Source: Lachnospiraceae bacterium
Lineage (GTDB): Bacteria > Bacillota > Clostridia > Lachnospirales > Lachnospiraceae
NCBI GenBank assembly: GCA_014804565.1
Contig: JAAUZN010000008.1
Span: forward strand, 1-6,082
DNA: 6,082 nt
Reading direction: 5' to 3'
Shown here: positions 5,831 to 6,082 of the stretch, piece after piece
Numbering within the stretch: position 1 is the first letter of the stretch
How the letters are laid out: the number at the start of each line of letters is the position of its first letter
Notes under the pieces: model-generated
What the model saw: the letters and a program-made list of their open reading frames with translations, nothing else
What the model was told of the DNA's origin: nothing
The model's database searches: none
Program-made: the position numbers and the translations under genes

Positions 5831-6082
5831 TTAGGACGGTTCCTTCTCAATGACCTCGCCTTCCTCCATATGCGCTTCCTCTATCTGAAGTTCAAATTTG
5901 TCAAGCATGATCTGCAGGATCCGTCCCACAAAATAAAAACCGAGCAGCACACACAACAAAACGACCAGCATCGTCATAAGATCATAATGTAAAATCCGCA
6001 TGGTAATGCTGACGATCGCCCCGGCCAGCAACATGACAAAAGGAGGGATCAATCTACGCTTTCTGGCTTTCGCTTGTCTCTC
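5831..6082 (-). CDS. Small two-helix membrane protein, unknown function, 5' end outside the window
   Basis: The frame is open from the right window edge to a TAA at 5833-5831, giving 83 visible residues. It begins with a basic stretch (ERQAKARKRR), then two hydrophobic helices (about IPPFVMLLAGAIVSITMRIL and LMTMLVVLLCVLLGFYFVGR) and an acidic C-terminus (IEEAHMEEGEVIEKEPS). The positive-inside rule places both ends in the cytoplasm. A TTG at 6052-6050 could start a 73-residue form, but there is no ribosome binding site before it and the basic stretch upstream fits the same protein, so I treat that codon as an internal Leu. I do not recognise the family. It lies 52 bases before the sigma factor on the same strand, with no terminator between them, so it is probably in the same operon. 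Confidence 0.7.
   Translation of the reverse strand, partial: ERQAKARKRRLIPPFVMLLAGAIVSITMRILHYDLMTMLVVLLCVLLGFYFVGRILQIMLDKFELQIEEAHMEEGEVIEKEPS

Overview
The window looks like a piece of a Gram-positive, low-to-mid GC Clostridia chromosome, most likely from the Lachnospiraceae. This assignment rests on protein style and gene order only; no database search was possible. Every supported gene is on the minus strand, so transcription runs from the right edge of the window to the left. No gene-free stretch exceeds about 180 bases, and I saw no tRNA, rRNA, mobile element or CRISPR array.

The right part (about 1142-6082) is a tightly packed six-gene cluster that reads as the distal end of a flagellar/chemotaxis operon. 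In order of transcription it holds: a small two-helix membrane protein cut by the window edge; a motility sigma factor of the FliA/SigD type; a FapA-like DUF342 beta-helix protein; a 106-residue charged protein of unknown function; a 400-residue membrane-anchored coiled-coil protein with a C-terminal helix-turn-helix-like end (DUF6115 type, possible SwrB counterpart); and a membrane-anchored protein with an MltG-type LysM-like domain but no catalytic domain. Gaps are 1-52 bases. The cluster ends at a strong rho-independent terminator (about 1098-1124).

The left part (1-1124) is the start of the rpsB-tsf operon, encoding ribosomal protein S2 and elongation factor Ts (cut by the window edge). 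Its promoter is interleaved with the preceding terminator: the -35 hexamer is the terminator loop, and an extended -10 lies 17 bases downstream. The roughly 118-base rpsB leader can fold into a 5'-terminal hairpin and a two-helix bulged element, a good candidate for autoregulation by S2.

The order sigma factor, accessory proteins, rpsB, tsf matches the end of the Bacillus subtilis fla/che operon (sigD-swrB followed by rpsB-tsf). The extra genes here (DUF342 protein, 106-aa protein, MltG-like protein) sit exactly where B. subtilis has only swrB. They are the least understood part of the window.
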